Below, piece by piece: positions 18,379-26,659 of a stretch of 64,000 nucleotides of DNA. The DNA lies in NCBI RefSeq assembly GCF_007279655.1, contig NZ_QKWN01000004.1, forward strand, positions 336,582-400,581, given 5' to 3'. The stretch comes from Robertkochia solimangrovi (GTDB lineage: Bacteria > Bacteroidota > Bacteroidia > Flavobacteriales > Flavobacteriaceae). Position 1 is the stretch's first letter. Each line of letters starts with the position of its first letter. The position numbers were made by a program, and so were the translations under genes. The notes under the pieces are model-generated. The model made no database searches, was not told the origin of the DNA, and was given only the letters and a program-made list of their open reading frames with translations.

Positions 18379-19161
18379 TCAGATCTGAATATGGATATGA
18401 TCATCATGCCGTACGGCAGCGCAACCATGAAACCTTACTTTGGCATCTGAAAGTTTCATTCGGGATTTCAAATGGGGCTCGATGAACATCTTTTGGAGTG
18501 CTGGCTGTTTTAGAATTATTTTGCACAACCCTCTGGTATAATTTTCATTAAATAAAAGTTCTTTATTCCACGTTCCGAAGGTTGCGTATCGCGTTATCCC
18601 ATATTGCCAGTAACCTGCAGCCCTACATTTTGACGGCATACTTTTTTCGTTTTCAGCTGGACCTTCAAATATGCCATACCCACTTACCGAGACCTTCTTA
18701 TTCGTAGGAGAACGATCAGGTTGCATGTAAATGAAAGCTATATCCACCTTTCGTCCATCATTATGACTTCGATGCGGTAATAGAGGAAAACCTGTAAAGA
18801 AAGGAAAGTTCGCATCGAGACACACCACTTTCATTCCCGGATATTTCTGTGCAAATTCGTCGGAAATATTCAATAATGTATTGTTCATCTCCTCAGTTAC
18901 ATAATTCCTGTTAAGCATCCTGTATACAATAGACCTGAGTACAAGATCATCATTCACCTTTATGGGTTCTCTTCCAAAAATCGGAGCCAACTGGGGTACA
19001 ATTATCAAAACAGACATCAGATAAAGAACCATAAAAGTTAGCAACCTACGAGGCAGGTCCCGAAATATCAGGATACTGATCAGGTACAAAACACCTCCGA
19101 TCTGAGTAAAAACCGTAAGCATACAAATGATTAGCAAATGGACAAAAAACCTTACGATCAT
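18379..19161 (-). CDS. membrane-anchored MepA-like (LAS) murein endopeptidase
   Basis: A 260-residue protein with two N-terminal transmembrane segments (about 5-33 and 40-62) and a C-terminal domain that carries the LAS metallopeptidase ligands: His133 and Asp140 in RSHNDGRKVDIAF, and His252, His255, His257 in RHDDHIHI at the very C-terminus. The spacing H-x6-D and H-x2-H-x-H is that of MepA (penicillin-insensitive murein endopeptidase), not of VanY-type enzymes. It is predicted to cut peptidoglycan cross-links from a membrane-tethered position. It is the last gene of a three-gene minus-strand unit with a DUF998 protein and a small membrane protein. Confidence 0.68.
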   Translation of the reverse strand: MIVRFFVHLLIICMLTVFTQIGGVLYLISILIFRDLPRRLLTFMVLYLMSVLIIVPQLAPIFGREPIKVNDDLVLRSIVYRMLNRNYVTEEMNNTLLNISDEFAQKYPGMKVVCLDANFPFFTGFPLLPHRSHNDGRKVDIAFIYMQPDRSPTNKKVSVSGYGIFEGPAENEKSMPSKCRAAGYWQYGITRYATFGTWNKELLFNENYTRGLCKIILKQPALQKMFIEPHLKSRMKLSDAKVRFHGCAAVRHDDHIHIQI

Positions 19162-19166
19162 ACAGG

Positions 19167-19793
19167 TTAATTATTTTTAACAAATTTTGCACACAGCACT
19201 ATCCAAAAAAGAAAAGCTCCTTCAACAACCCTCTGAAAGAGTCCGATATACGCCGACCCTGAATCAAATGTAAGAATTACCACAAAAAGTATGATCATTA
19301 CTCCCAAAAAATAGGTTTGTCTTACAAATTTTATCGGTCCGTATAAATGATGAATACCTACACCGGTCATCAGGATACAACACGGTGTAAACAAATAGGT
19401 AATGATTCCTGTAAAATTATGAACCATGTTCGAAAATGTGGGAGCACCGGTCGCGAAGATACAACCTTCATCGCAAGGAAAAAGCCCGGCTATTATCGTC
19501 GCAACCCCATAAAAGATCCCGATTCCGGCAAGACCGATACTTACCAACAAACTCCCTTTTATGAGTCTTCTGACTCCAAAAGCAAATAAAGTGAAACATA
19601 TTCCAGCGGGAATGTATCCAAACAGACGAATCGGTATACTATACGGAGTATTACGTGCATAAGATTCACTGATCAATTGTGATATCGAATTATAATCCTC
19701 AACGGTAACGGATCCAATAAAGGCCGCAAAAAAGAAGAGAAAGACTCCGGCAAGACCGATTGTATATAAAAACTTTTTTCCCATACACTCCAT
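19167..19793 (-). CDS. DUF998-family integral membrane protein
   Basis: A 208-residue protein with about six transmembrane helices. The pattern ITYLFTPCCILMTGVGI, the loop GLFPCDEGC and the periplasmic HN motif (MVHNFTGI) fit the DUF998 family. The paired cysteines around the CDEGC loop may be on the outer face. It starts 33 bp after the upstream small membrane protein gene and ends 5 bp before the MepA-like gene, so all three are likely cotranscribed. No function is known. ATG 19784 is an alternative start. Confidence 0.75.
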   Translation of the reverse strand: MECMGKKFLYTIGLAGVFLFFFAAFIGSVTVEDYNSISQLISESYARNTPYSIPIRLFGYIPAGICFTLFAFGVRRLIKGSLLVSIGLAGIGIFYGVATIIAGLFPCDEGCIFATGAPTFSNMVHNFTGIITYLFTPCCILMTGVGIHHLYGPIKFVRQTYFLGVMIILFVVILTFDSGSAYIGLFQRVVEGAFLFWIVLCAKFVKNN

Positions 19794-19826
19794 TTAAAAT
19801 TATGGAATAGAGAAATATCGAAGTAA

Positions 19827-20414
19827 TCAGGGTAGTGCCAAGGCCGCAGCGACAGGCATTTGTTTCAGGCGGTAAACTGCTTTCCGAAATAATTCACTCT
19901 CCACTGAATCCCACATGTCATGTTCGGTGAACAACACCCCTACCGTAATACCCTCATACTTTATAATAAGACATTCATGAACATAACCGGTAATACCATA
20001 TTTAAGATTCCCCAGGCCTATCACGATCTCGTCGGCGGAATAAGTTTTTTCTATTAGGGTGGTTGATGTTGGCTTTCTTGTAGCGATTTCTATAACGCCT
20101 TTAGCCGCATCAACCCCAAAACCTACAACTACAGGTCTGCTACCAAGAACTCTGTCGGTAATGCGAGTACTTAAGGCTACCGTAATTGCGATGAGTATAA
20201 CTCCAATTGCCATGTACTGATAATCCATATGAACGAATCCGTTCAATATACGTTCAAAAAAACCATAGGGTGCTTCATGCGCCATTCTTACTTCAGCGAA
20301 GGAAGCAGCATAGAAAGCCAGAACCAGAATGCTCATTACAATTGAAATCAGAATTTTATAACGTCGGTGACTGATCCCAAAAGGCTCGTCAAAAAAACGT
20401 GACTTGATCTCCAT
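19827..20414 (-). CDS. uncharacterised two-helix membrane protein
   Basis: A 195-residue protein that I do not recognise. It has two transmembrane segments (about 21-42 and 64-84), then a soluble domain of about 100 residues with a beta-rich pattern (VVVGFGVDAAKGVIEIATRK, YGITGYVHECLIIKYEGITVGVLFTEHD). Codon use resembles the neighbouring genes and it is the first gene of the unit that includes the DUF998 protein and the MepA-like peptidase. Its position suggests an envelope role, but no function can be assigned. Confidence 0.7.
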   Translation of the reverse strand: MEIKSRFFDEPFGISHRRYKILISIVMSILVLAFYAASFAEVRMAHEAPYGFFERILNGFVHMDYQYMAIGVILIAITVALSTRITDRVLGSRPVVVGFGVDAAKGVIEIATRKPTSTTLIEKTYSADEIVIGLGNLKYGITGYVHECLIIKYEGITVGVLFTEHDMWDSVESELFRKAVYRLKQMPVAAALALP

Positions 20415-20736
20415 AGTTTCAGGTTTAGAGGGTTTAGTTTTGGTGAAATGAATCTATTTTAAACTCAAATCGCCTTTCACAAGATAAGAAATAATAGCAC
20501 ATATACCCCCAGAATACCGTTAAACGCCATTTTAATACAGATGATCATCCCTTTTTCATAACGATCAAAGGCTTTAAAAAATATACAGGACATGCAAGGT
20601 TGTCTTCGAAAATCAATAATAAAATCATGATTAGCATGTCTTAAATCCACTATTTCTTAAAAATATACTCCCCTCATGGTTTACAGTTAAAAATTAATAT
20701 CTTGCAGCCGTTTAATTATAACCGATTAATGTAATA
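20415..20736. other. gene-less divergent intergenic region with inverted repeat
   Basis: This 322-bp region separates two divergent transcription units. It holds an imperfect inverted repeat: GACATGC at 20589-20595 and GCATGTC at 20634-20640, with inner arms AATCA/TGATT. This could be an operator or an RNA hairpin. A TATCTTGCAG element at about 20700 may be part of the promoter of the following gene. No open frame worth calling is present. Confidence 0.5.
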
Positions 20737-21510
20737 ATGATGAGATCCCTTTTCCCTTTACTTATCTTACTGGTATTAAGTACGAATGCTTTTGGACAGC
20801 GTAAAAGCGACCTGATCGCTCAGATCGATGGTCTGAATAAAGAATTGGATTCCACACAAACGGAACTTTATGTTTCCCAAAGAAGACTGGCTACTGCTGA
20901 AACCAAGGCTGAAAACCTGGATTTGCAAATGAAGCAACTTCGGGAAACAAATGAAGGTCTTTTGAAGAACCTCAATAATTTTATTTCTGCTTCAACAGAA
21001 AGAACTAACAATATCGGGAAAACACTGGAGACCTTACAACGCAAAGAGGCACAATTAAAAGAGATCCGTCAGAATTTCAGCGCTCATGATTCAGTTTCCT
21101 TTGCTGTATTAACCGACCTTAAAAGAACTTTAGGAGAAAATTCCCAGATCACTGTTGAAAATGGAGCTGTAACCGTAGTGCTTACCAATGAATTCCTGTT
21201 CGGTGCTTCCGTAAACAAAGCAGTTGTTCAGGAATCTGCAAAGACTATGATCGGAAAGATCTCTGAAGCAGCTCAAAAACATCAAGGTCTGTCTATCAGT
21301 GTTGAAGGATTAGGTCCTGACGATATCGCTATGAATTCTCAAAGGGCAGGAGCCGTTGCTCAGGTATTAAAAACGGATTATGAATTCGATCCTGCAAAAC
21401 TAATGGCAGTAGCGAAGGCAAGCGGCCCAAGTACGGTATTTGTACGCCTTCACCCTGACTTCAATAATTTCTACCTCTGGTTACGAGAACACATGAAGAA
21501 CGGAAACTAA
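20737..21510 (+). CDS. secreted coiled-coil protein with OmpA/MotB-like C-terminal region
   Basis: A 257-residue exported protein: signal peptide 1-20 (cut after AFG), coiled coil (about 25-120, heptads such as LNKELDSTQTELYVSQRRLATAE) and a C-terminal domain (about 130-235). The latter has the shape of an OmpA/MotB peptidoglycan-binding module: an FLFGASVNKAVVQES strand/helix, then ISVEGLGPDD and MNSQRAGAVAQVL where OmpA proteins have the EGHTD and LSxxRAxxV motifs. The key Asp/Arg pair is only partly preserved, so peptidoglycan binding is uncertain. Confidence 0.72.
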   Translation: MMRSLFPLLILLVLSTNAFGQRKSDLIAQIDGLNKELDSTQTELYVSQRRLATAETKAENLDLQMKQLRETNEGLLKNLNNFISASTERTNNIGKTLETLQRKEAQLKEIRQNFSAHDSVSFAVLTDLKRTLGENSQITVENGAVTVVLTNEFLFGASVNKAVVQESAKTMIGKISEAAQKHQGLSISVEGLGPDDIAMNSQRAGAVAQVLKTDYEFDPAKLMAVAKASGPSTVFVRLHPDFNNFYLWLREHMKNGN

Positions 21511-21582
21511 AATCCGCTTCCTCTACAGCATAGAAATTGCTATCCTTATTTGTTTTATCTTGCAGTACACAAAACGCTCACT

Positions 21583-22026
21583 ATGAAACAGGTATCGATA
21601 GCAATTTCCTTTTTTATACTTTTCATTTTTATTTTCGGATGTAAATCCGATACCCGTCAAAATGCAGCCAACACCCTCAACCTAAGTGGGATTTACCGCT
21701 ATGACCTGAACAATAACCTGATCGAAATGGTCTTAAACCAGGAAAATGATAAGGTCAGTGGTACAGTAACCTATGCGCTGGATGGTAAGGATAAAAATCT
21801 CGGTCATTTCGAAGGTTCGCTCAACGACAACTTGCTGCTGGGCACATTTCATTTTCAGTCGGAAGGAGTTATGAGCAGCCGCCAAATGGCCTTTGAAATC
21901 CATGGTGATACCTTATACGAAGGATTTGCTCCGGTTCAGGAAACAGATTCGGGAATGGTATTTAAGGATCCGCGATCACTTACTTTCAACAAAAGTATGC
22001 CTATCCTCCTCATACAGTCAGAATAG
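21583..22026 (+). CDS. small predicted lipoprotein
   Basis: A protein of 147 residues starting at ATG 21583 (MKQVSIAIS). It has a lipoprotein signal with a strongly hydrophobic core and the lipobox IFGC, followed by KSD. The remainder is a beta-rich domain with repeated GxY / GTVTYAL / GTFHF strands, like the small beta-barrel or jelly-roll lipoproteins of flavobacteria. I do not recognise a family. A TTATCTTGCAG element about 25 bp upstream may be its promoter. An in-frame ATG at 21550 is less likely because it would precede the signal peptide with polar residues. Confidence 0.7.
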   Translation: MKQVSIAISFFILFIFIFGCKSDTRQNAANTLNLSGIYRYDLNNNLIEMVLNQENDKVSGTVTYALDGKDKNLGHFEGSLNDNLLLGTFHFQSEGVMSSRQMAFEIHGDTLYEGFAPVQETDSGMVFKDPRSLTFNKSMPILLIQSE

Positions 22027-22128
22027 GTGAATAGTACTTCTTTTTCAGAGAAGTGTATTTTGTAAAATTGTCTATCGATTTCCTATATTAGCAATTCATT
22101 CATTTTCATTAATCAACCCTGACAATAC

Positions 22129-24498
22129 ATGAAAAAACTTTCCTCAGTTCTTTTTTTAATGTTATTCACATTTTGCCTTCAGGCACAAGACACCAATACT
22201 TCAAGCCTAAGCATAAAACAGATTATGGATGGCGATGACTTCGTGGGCCATCTTCCCTCAAGACCACAGTGGTCTCTGGATGGAAACTCCATATATTTCC
22301 AATGGAATCCGGATAACGCCTGGAGCGATTCCCTCTATGTCTACGATGTTAAATCAAAAAAAATTAATAAGGCTGGGTTCGAAACCGACTGGAATCTCCC
22401 TAATGATCGTATGACTACAAACGCTGAGGGATCAAAAGCCTTGTACGAAAAACATGGAGATATCTTTATAACCGATCTGAAAACAGGTAAGATCACTCAG
22501 GTAACCAATACCACCGATCGGGAAAGAAGCGCTCATTTTACAAATAACTATTCCGCTATCGCTTATGTCAGTGGAAATGATCTGTATACCTGGGATATCG
22601 CTTCCGGAAGGATTTCTCAGCTCACAAATTTTACCGATCGAAACAAAAGAGCTGTAAAAAGAAGTGATAAGGATGAATGGCTTTACCAGGATCAACTGGA
22701 ACTTTTCGATGTTTTAAAAGAAAGAAAAGCTAAAAGAGATGCAGGAGACAGTCTTGCCTATAAGGATGATCTGAAACGCCCACTTCCACTTTACACCAAC
22801 GGAAAATCTGTTTACGGGCAAATGGTAAGTCCTGACGGAGATTATGTAACCTATCTTAGCGTAGACCGGCCGGATAACAAAGGTACTATCGTACCTCATT
22901 TCGTAACAGAATCCGGTTATACCGAAGATCAGAACACCCGATCTAAAGTTGGAGATAAGCCTGCCGAATATGAAATGTTCGTTTACGATATCAAAAACCG
23001 AAAGTCATATCCGGTGAAACTAGACAATCTTGAAGGCCTTGATTATATACCGGAATACACGAAAGACTACCCGGATAAAGAATATAAAAACGAGAATCGA
23101 ATAGGCAATATCGGCGGACCCGTATGGAGTTCTGACGGAAAGTATGCATTGTTGAATATCATTAGTAACGACTGGAAAGATCGCTGGATCGTATTGCTGA
23201 ATCCAGAGGATGGTACTGTAACCAATCTCGACCATCAACATGATACCGCATGGATCGCAGGGCCGGGAATCGGCGGTTATGGCATGGGAGACATGGGGTG
23301 GATGCCGGACGATAAATCGTTTTGGTATATCTCGGAAAAAACGGGATATGCTCACTTATATGCTATGGAGGTTACGTCAAAAAAAGCGGTTGCGCTTACT
23401 TCCGGAGACTTTGAGATCTACGATCCGTTCATCAGTAAAGACAAAAAATACTGGTATCTCACTGCCAATCCTGACACTCCCGGAATTCGCCATTTTTACA
23501 GGATGCCTCTTAAAGGTGGAAAGATGATGCAACTTACCACCGAAGCCGGGAATAATGCGGTTACCCTTTCTCCTGATGAGAAAAAGATGGCTATCATGTA
23601 TTCCTTCGCAAATAAACCAACCGAACTATATATTTCAAATAATCCTGCTAAAGGAGGAAAGTTTGAAATGACTCCAGTAACACAATCAACGACAAAGGCA
23701 TTTGAAGCCTATGACTGGAGAACCCCTGAATTCATCACCTTTAAAGCAGATGATGGCGCCTCTGTTCATGCAAGACTCTATACGCCGGAAGCTTCCAAGA
23801 AGAATAAAGCAGCTGTTATTTTTGTACATGGTGCAGGATACCTTCAAAATGCACACCAATGGTGGAGCAGTTATTTCCGTGAATATATGTTCCACAACAT
23901 TCTCGTCGATAACGGATACACGGTATTGGATATCGATTATCGGGGAAGTGCAGGTTATGGAAGAGATTGGAGAACCGGAATCTATCGTCATATGGGAGGT
24001 AAAGACCTAAGCGATCAGGTAGATGGTGCCGAATTTCTTGTTTCAGAACATGGAGTGGATGCAGATAAGATCGGTATCTATGGAGGTTCCTATGGAGGTT
24101 TTATCACCCTTATGGCACTCTTTAAAAACCCTGAGACCTTTAAAGCAGGTGGTGCCATTCGTTCTGTAGGTGACTGGGCAGCCTATAACCACGGTTATAC
24201 ATCCCGGATCCTGAACACACCTGTAAACGACCCGATCGCATACAAACAAAGCTCCCCCATCTATTTTGCTAACGGACTGGAAGGAGATTTGTTGATACTG
24301 CATGGGATGGTCGATGACAATGTACATTTTCAGGATATGGTCCGCCTTTCACAAAAATTGATCGAACTCGGTAAAGAAAATTGGGAAATGGCAGTTTACC
24401 CTGTTGAAAGACATGGATTTGTAGAACCGAGCAGCTGGACAGATGAATACAAACGTATCTTTAAACTCTTTCAGTCAAGCCTTTTGGGTATAGAGTAG
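22129..24498 (+). CDS. S9 family peptidase (DPP IV-like prolyl oligopeptidase)
   Basis: A 789-residue exported serine peptidase: signal peptide 1-19 (cut after LQA), an N-terminal beta-propeller of the DPP IV type (about 30-530, WSLDGNSIYF-like blades) and an alpha/beta-hydrolase domain. The catalytic triad is Ser654 in GIYGGSYGGF, Asp729/730 in HGMVDDNVHF and His762 in ERHGF. The propeller has the glutamate-containing YQDQLELFDVLKE region. It probably removes dipeptides from proline-containing peptides in the periplasm. Confidence 0.95.
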   Translation: MKKLSSVLFLMLFTFCLQAQDTNTSSLSIKQIMDGDDFVGHLPSRPQWSLDGNSIYFQWNPDNAWSDSLYVYDVKSKKINKAGFETDWNLPNDRMTTNAEGSKALYEKHGDIFITDLKTGKITQVTNTTDRERSAHFTNNYSAIAYVSGNDLYTWDIASGRISQLTNFTDRNKRAVKRSDKDEWLYQDQLELFDVLKERKAKRDAGDSLAYKDDLKRPLPLYTNGKSVYGQMVSPDGDYVTYLSVDRPDNKGTIVPHFVTESGYTEDQNTRSKVGDKPAEYEMFVYDIKNRKSYPVKLDNLEGLDYIPEYTKDYPDKEYKNENRIGNIGGPVWSSDGKYALLNIISNDWKDRWIVLLNPEDGTVTNLDHQHDTAWIAGPGIGGYGMGDMGWMPDDKSFWYISEKTGYAHLYAMEVTSKKAVALTSGDFEIYDPFISKDKKYWYLTANPDTPGIRHFYRMPLKGGKMMQLTTEAGNNAVTLSPDEKKMAIMYSFANKPTELYISNNPAKGGKFEMTPVTQSTTKAFEAYDWRTPEFITFKADDGASVHARLYTPEASKKNKAAVIFVHGAGYLQNAHQWWSSYFREYMFHNILVDNGYTVLDIDYRGSAGYGRDWRTGIYRHMGGKDLSDQVDGAEFLVSEHGVDADKIGIYGGSYGGFITLMALFKNPETFKAGGAIRSVGDWAAYNHGYTSRILNTPVNDPIAYKQSSPIYFANGLEGDLLILHGMVDDNVHFQDMVRLSQKLIELGKENWEMAVYPVERHGFVEPSSWTDEYKRIFKLFQSSLLGIE

Positions 24499-24578
24499 AA
24501 ATCCGATAAAGTACGGGGAATTTTAAATAGATAATGTATTGTTTTTCAGTACTTAATACGTATTTTTAAAAGAAAAAC

Positions 24579-25469
24579 ATGGATCGGTTCCAAGCCCAGT
24601 ACCAGCGTATCAAAGAAGATTCAGGATTCATCGCTGCCCTTGACCAGAGTGGCGGAAGTACCCCGGGAGCATTAGCTTCCTATGGAATCACTGAAAATGA
24701 ATTTCACTCGGAAGCAGAAATGTTCGAGAAGATTCATGAGATGCGAACAAGAGTAATGACCGACCCCCGATTCACCAGTGATAAGATTCTTGGGGTCATC
24801 CTATTTGATAAAACCATGAAATCCAAAGTAGAGGGGGTACCTACTCCCTCCTACCTTTGGGAAAAACATATAGTTCCATTCCTTAAAGTTGACAAAGGTC
24901 TTGAAGAAAAGCGCAACGGAGTTAAACTTATGAAACCAATGCCGGATCTTGACGAGCGACTTGAAGAAGCTGCTTCCCTTGGTATCTTCGGAACCAAGAT
25001 GCGGTCTGTGATCTACGAACTGAACAGCCGGGGTATCGAAGATATCGTCAGTCAGCAATTCGAAGTTGGCAGGCAAATCCTGTCACACGGTTTGATCCCA
25101 ATTCTTGAACCGGAAGTGGATATTCATGCTCCGGAAAAAAAGGATATCGAACACCTGTTAAAGGATGCTATAAAAAGATATCTGGACAAATTAAAAGGGG
25201 ATGAAGTGATCATTCTGAAACTCACGATACCAACCACAAACAATTTATATCTTGAACTGGTTCATCACCCAAGAGTGTTACGTGTTTTTGCGCTTTCAGG
25301 TGGATATTCACTCGATGACGCCAACCATTTCCTCATCAAGAACAACGGCATGATCGCCAGCTTCTCCAGAGCCCTTCTCAACGGCCTCCATAAAAGTCAG
25401 ACGAATGAAGAATTCTCTGCAGCCCTGGGTAGGGCCATCGATAGTATTTACAAAGCTTCCGTAAGCTGA
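24579..25469 (+). CDS. class I fructose-bisphosphate aldolase
   Basis: A 296-residue aldolase of the bacterial class I (Schiff-base) type. The N-terminus has the family signature SGFIAALDQSGGSTPGAL and the expected Schiff-base lysine lies in EVIILKLTIPT; the ILEPEVDIHAPEKK strand and the FALSGGYS phosphate-binding loop are also present. It interconverts fructose-1,6-bisphosphate with dihydroxyacetone phosphate and glyceraldehyde-3-phosphate in glycolysis. It lies 13 bp upstream of the formylglycine-generating enzyme gene, with which it may be cotranscribed. Confidence 0.95.
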   Translation: MDRFQAQYQRIKEDSGFIAALDQSGGSTPGALASYGITENEFHSEAEMFEKIHEMRTRVMTDPRFTSDKILGVILFDKTMKSKVEGVPTPSYLWEKHIVPFLKVDKGLEEKRNGVKLMKPMPDLDERLEEAASLGIFGTKMRSVIYELNSRGIEDIVSQQFEVGRQILSHGLIPILEPEVDIHAPEKKDIEHLLKDAIKRYLDKLKGDEVIILKLTIPTTNNLYLELVHHPRVLRVFALSGGYSLDDANHFLIKNNGMIASFSRALLNGLHKSQTNEEFSAALGRAIDSIYKASVS

Positions 25470-25482
25470 AAACTCTTAATAT

Positions 25483-26613
25483 ATGATCTTATACAGCCAT
25501 TTAAAAACCAATACTGACCCTCGATTCCTTCCTGTACTACTCTGTGTTTGGGTTCTAGTCTTTACCGGCTGTAACGACGGTGAAAAGAAACCTAAAGAAC
25601 CAACGACTAAACAGGATATTTCCCTGGTCACCGATATACCAGAAAACATTAAGGTACCGGAAGGCATGGTTTGGATCCCCGGTGGAGTATTTACTCAGGG
25701 AGCCCTTGATAGCGACCAACAGGCACTTAACCACGAACGTCCTGCACATCCGGTTAGTGTGGATGGCTTCTTCATCGATAAGACCGAAGTGACTAATGAA
25801 CAATTTAAAAAATTCATCGATGCCACCGGTTATGTTACCATAGCAGAAAGACCGGTTGACTGGGAAGAATTAAAAACACAACTACCTCCAGGCACTCCAA
25901 AACCTCATGATTCAGTATTACAACCCGGATCCCTGCTCTTCCACAAAACCCCAGGTCCTGTACCGAATCTTTTCGACTACTCACAATGGTGGGAATGGAA
26001 GATCGGAACAAACTGGAAACATCCTCAGGGTCCGGATAGCTCAATAGAGGGGAAAGAGAATTATCCCGTAGTACATATCGCTTATGAAGATGCATTGGCC
26101 TATTGCGAATGGGCAGGTCGACGTTTGCCAACAGAGGCAGAATGGGAATTTGCTTCCAGAGGGAGCTTTACCAATTCAAAATACAACTGGGGAGACGAAA
26201 GGAATGAACTAGAAACCCATGCTAATTCCTGGACTGGAAGATTTCCTGATACAAATTCCGCCACTGATGGTTATGAGAATAAAGCTCCTGTTAAATCTTT
26301 CCCTCCCAATAGTTACGGACTTTACGACATGGCCGGAAATGTTTGGGAATGGACATCAGACTGGTATAACACGAATTATTACCAGGAAGCTCTTAATCAG
26401 GGAACCTTGCATAATCCTTCTGGGGCCGCCAAGCCATTTAACCCAAACAATCCTTATGTTCAGGAAAAAGTGATCAAAGGGGGATCCTTCCTTTGTAATG
26501 ATGACTATTGCAGTAGTTATCGCATCTCGGCCCGAATGGCAACAGAATTGAAATCAAGTCAGGAACATTTGGGATTCCGAACGGTGGCGACTCCTGAAAT
26601 GCTGAAACGCTAG
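25483..26613 (+). CDS. formylglycine-generating enzyme (SUMF1-type), lipoprotein
   Basis: A 376-residue protein with an N-terminal lipoprotein signal (lipobox VFTGCN) and a full FGE-sulfatase domain (about 60-370): GMVWIPGGVF, DKTEVTNEQFKKFI, RLPTEAEWEFASRG, YDMAGNVWEWTSDWY and KVIKGGSFL. The two copper-binding catalytic cysteines of true FGEs are present as Cys338 and Cys343 in GGSFLCNDDYCSSYR, which most family members of other function lack. It should convert the sulfatase Cys/Ser to formylglycine and so activate S1 sulfatases, here from the envelope. No sulfatase is in the window. Confidence 0.9.
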   Translation: MILYSHLKTNTDPRFLPVLLCVWVLVFTGCNDGEKKPKEPTTKQDISLVTDIPENIKVPEGMVWIPGGVFTQGALDSDQQALNHERPAHPVSVDGFFIDKTEVTNEQFKKFIDATGYVTIAERPVDWEELKTQLPPGTPKPHDSVLQPGSLLFHKTPGPVPNLFDYSQWWEWKIGTNWKHPQGPDSSIEGKENYPVVHIAYEDALAYCEWAGRRLPTEAEWEFASRGSFTNSKYNWGDERNELETHANSWTGRFPDTNSATDGYENKAPVKSFPPNSYGLYDMAGNVWEWTSDWYNTNYYQEALNQGTLHNPSGAAKPFNPNNPYVQEKVIKGGSFLCNDDYCSSYRISARMATELKSSQEHLGFRTVATPEMLKR

Positions 26614-26659
26614 AACGAAGGCCAAAATTATAATATCGCTTTTCTGATTCACGGATGCA

